Shown: piece after piece, positions 14,466 to 15,000 of the stretch
Position numbering within the stretch: the stretch's first letter is position 1
Layout of the letters: each line of letters begins with the position of its first letter
Assembly: GCA_032128395.1 (NCBI GenBank)
Contig: JAQBGV010000037.1
Coordinates: 1-15,000, forward strand
Origin: JAQBGV01 sp032128395
GTDB lineage: Bacteria > Planctomycetota > UBA8108 > UBA1146
Direction: 5' to 3'
DNA length: 15,000 nt
Made by a program: the position numbers and the translations under genes
The notes under the pieces: model-generated
The model's database searches: none
The model's input: the letters and a program-made list of their open reading frames with translations, nothing else
What the model was told of the DNA's origin: nothing

Positions 14466-14798
14466 ATGGACAACCGGCAGCATCGGACTCGACGCACCCC
14501 TGAGCAGATCCGGGGCATCCTCGCGGAGCAGCGCGCAAGCGGGCTTAGCGTGCGGGGCTTCGCACTCCGACGCCGGATCCCCGTGACGACCCTCACGAAC
14601 TGGTCGCGGCGCTACTCGCCCTCGCACCCGCCGGGGCTCGTGCCCCTTCGAGTTCGAGAGTTCGAGGATGCGAGGCCCGATCCCCTTCGTCCCATCACCC
14701 TTCGCGTCGAGCTCCCCGGCGGTGCGGCGATCGTCATCGATGGCGCGCCCGGCGCGGGGGACGTGCGCTCCCTCCTCGTGGAACTCGGCTTGCTGTGA
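14466..14798 (+). CDS. tnpA: IS66-family accessory protein TnpA
   Basis: 110 residues from ATG 14466, preceded by GGAGGAGGA 5 nt upstream, which decides against the in-frame upstream ATG. The N-terminal half is a helix-turn-helix: RTPEQIRGILAEQRASGLS, then VRGFALRRRIPVTTLTNWSRRY, as in IS66 OrfA proteins (Tnp_1/IS3-like HTH, known to be needed for transposition with TnpB and TnpC). The second half (PLRVREFEDARPD... LRVELPGGAAIVIDG... VRSLLVELG) is the short beta-rich tail ending in a leucine-rich helix typical of these accessory proteins. Length is within the usual 100-130 residues. Its stop overlaps the start of tnpB by 4 nt, so the two are translationally coupled. GC is high again here, unlike the region just upstream. 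It looks intact. Confidence 0.88.
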   Translation: MDNRQHRTRRTPEQIRGILAEQRASGLSVRGFALRRRIPVTTLTNWSRRYSPSHPPGLVPLRVREFEDARPDPLRPITLRVELPGGAAIVIDGAPGAGDVRSLLVELGLL

Positions 14799-15000
14799 TC
14801 GGCCTCGGGGCCGCCACTCGCATCTACCTCGCCGCGGGGGTCACCGATCTGCGCAAGTCCTTCGACGGGCTCTATGGCATCGTCGAGGAGCTGCTCGAAC
14901 TCGATCCGCTCTCCGGTGCGCTCTTCGTCTTCTGCAATCGCTCGCACAATCGGCTCAAGGTGCTGTACTGGGATGGCAGCGGCCTGTGCGTGCTCGCCAA
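14795..15000 (+). CDS. tnpB: IS66-family TnpB (Orf2), 3' end beyond the window
   Basis: GTG at 14795 shares GTGA (14795-14798) with the tnpA stop. 68 codons are visible and open to the edge. The text carries the TnpB/IS66 Orf2 signature: IYLAAGVTDLRKSFDGLYGI, followed by LFVFCNRSHNRLKVLYWDG, the segment that matches the conserved vFxNRxRxxiKlLxWD of the family. A complete protein is normally about 115 residues, so roughly 45 residues lie beyond the edge. TnpB is an accessory protein of unknown biochemical role, required with TnpA and the TnpC transposase. No break is seen in the visible part. Confidence 0.88.
   Translation, partial: MIGLGAATRIYLAAGVTDLRKSFDGLYGIVEELLELDPLSGALFVFCNRSHNRLKVLYWDGSGLCVLA

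Larger units (their letters stand above)
14386..15000 (+). mobile_element. IS66-family insertion sequence, left part, runs off the window
   Basis: It contains tnpA and the start of tnpB in the overlapping order usual for IS66. The left terminus is not fixed. GGAAAGCGTCC at 14386-14396 loosely resembles the GTAAGCG-type ends of the family, so the boundary given is a guess within about 14350-14440. The right end, tnpC (the DDE transposase) and any target duplication are outside the window. It inserted beside the attC-like site, apparently into the cassette ORF that follows it. Confidence 0.7.

Overview
The window looks like the chromosome of a high-GC planctomycete-type bacterium, probably of one of the marine lineages rich in secreted dockerin-like proteins. 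Support comes from two exported proteins ending in dockerin-like paired calcium loops with a Cys-containing tail, and from a giant exported TPR/alpha-2-macroglobulin protein. This is inference from protein style, since no rRNA or other marker gene is present.

Layout. (i) 143-2913, minus strand: a probable two-gene unit. A cohesin-like/dockerin-like secreted protein (1996-2913) is followed 53 nt later by a right-handed beta-helix protein with a dockerin-like C-terminus (143-1942). (ii) 3187-4347, minus strand: a ThiF/MoeB-type E1 adenylyltransferase with an N-terminal rhodanese domain. (iii) 4504-4743, plus strand, divergent from it: a small two-helix membrane protein followed immediately by a convincing intrinsic terminator. 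(iv) 4995-12977, plus strand: one 2660-residue exported protein, TPRs + MG domains + thioester-like domain + a second TPR-MG block, more than half of the window. (v) 12978 to about 14385: a stretch of visibly lower GC that holds a frameshifted GNAT acetyltransferase, a small membrane-anchored protein of unknown function, a broken remnant with weak SUKH/SMI1 resemblance, a 104-bp attC-like integron recombination site, and the first codons of another ORF placed where a cassette gene should start. (vi) From about 14386 to the window edge: an IS66-family element (tnpA complete, tnpB cut by the edge).

Reading. Regions i-iv are ordinary core or accessory chromosome of one codon style. Region v is best read as the decaying remains of an integron-type gene-cassette cluster without a visible integrase, into which an IS66 element has inserted. 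The attC call rests on both core boxes matching consensus, on 32-bp arms that pair better on the bottom strand than on the top, and on an SD-led ORF starting 26 nt downstream. The giant protein is the other item of note: it has lost the thioester of its A2M core, and its TPR-MG1-MG2 module is present at both ends. No tRNA, rRNA or CRISPR was seen.
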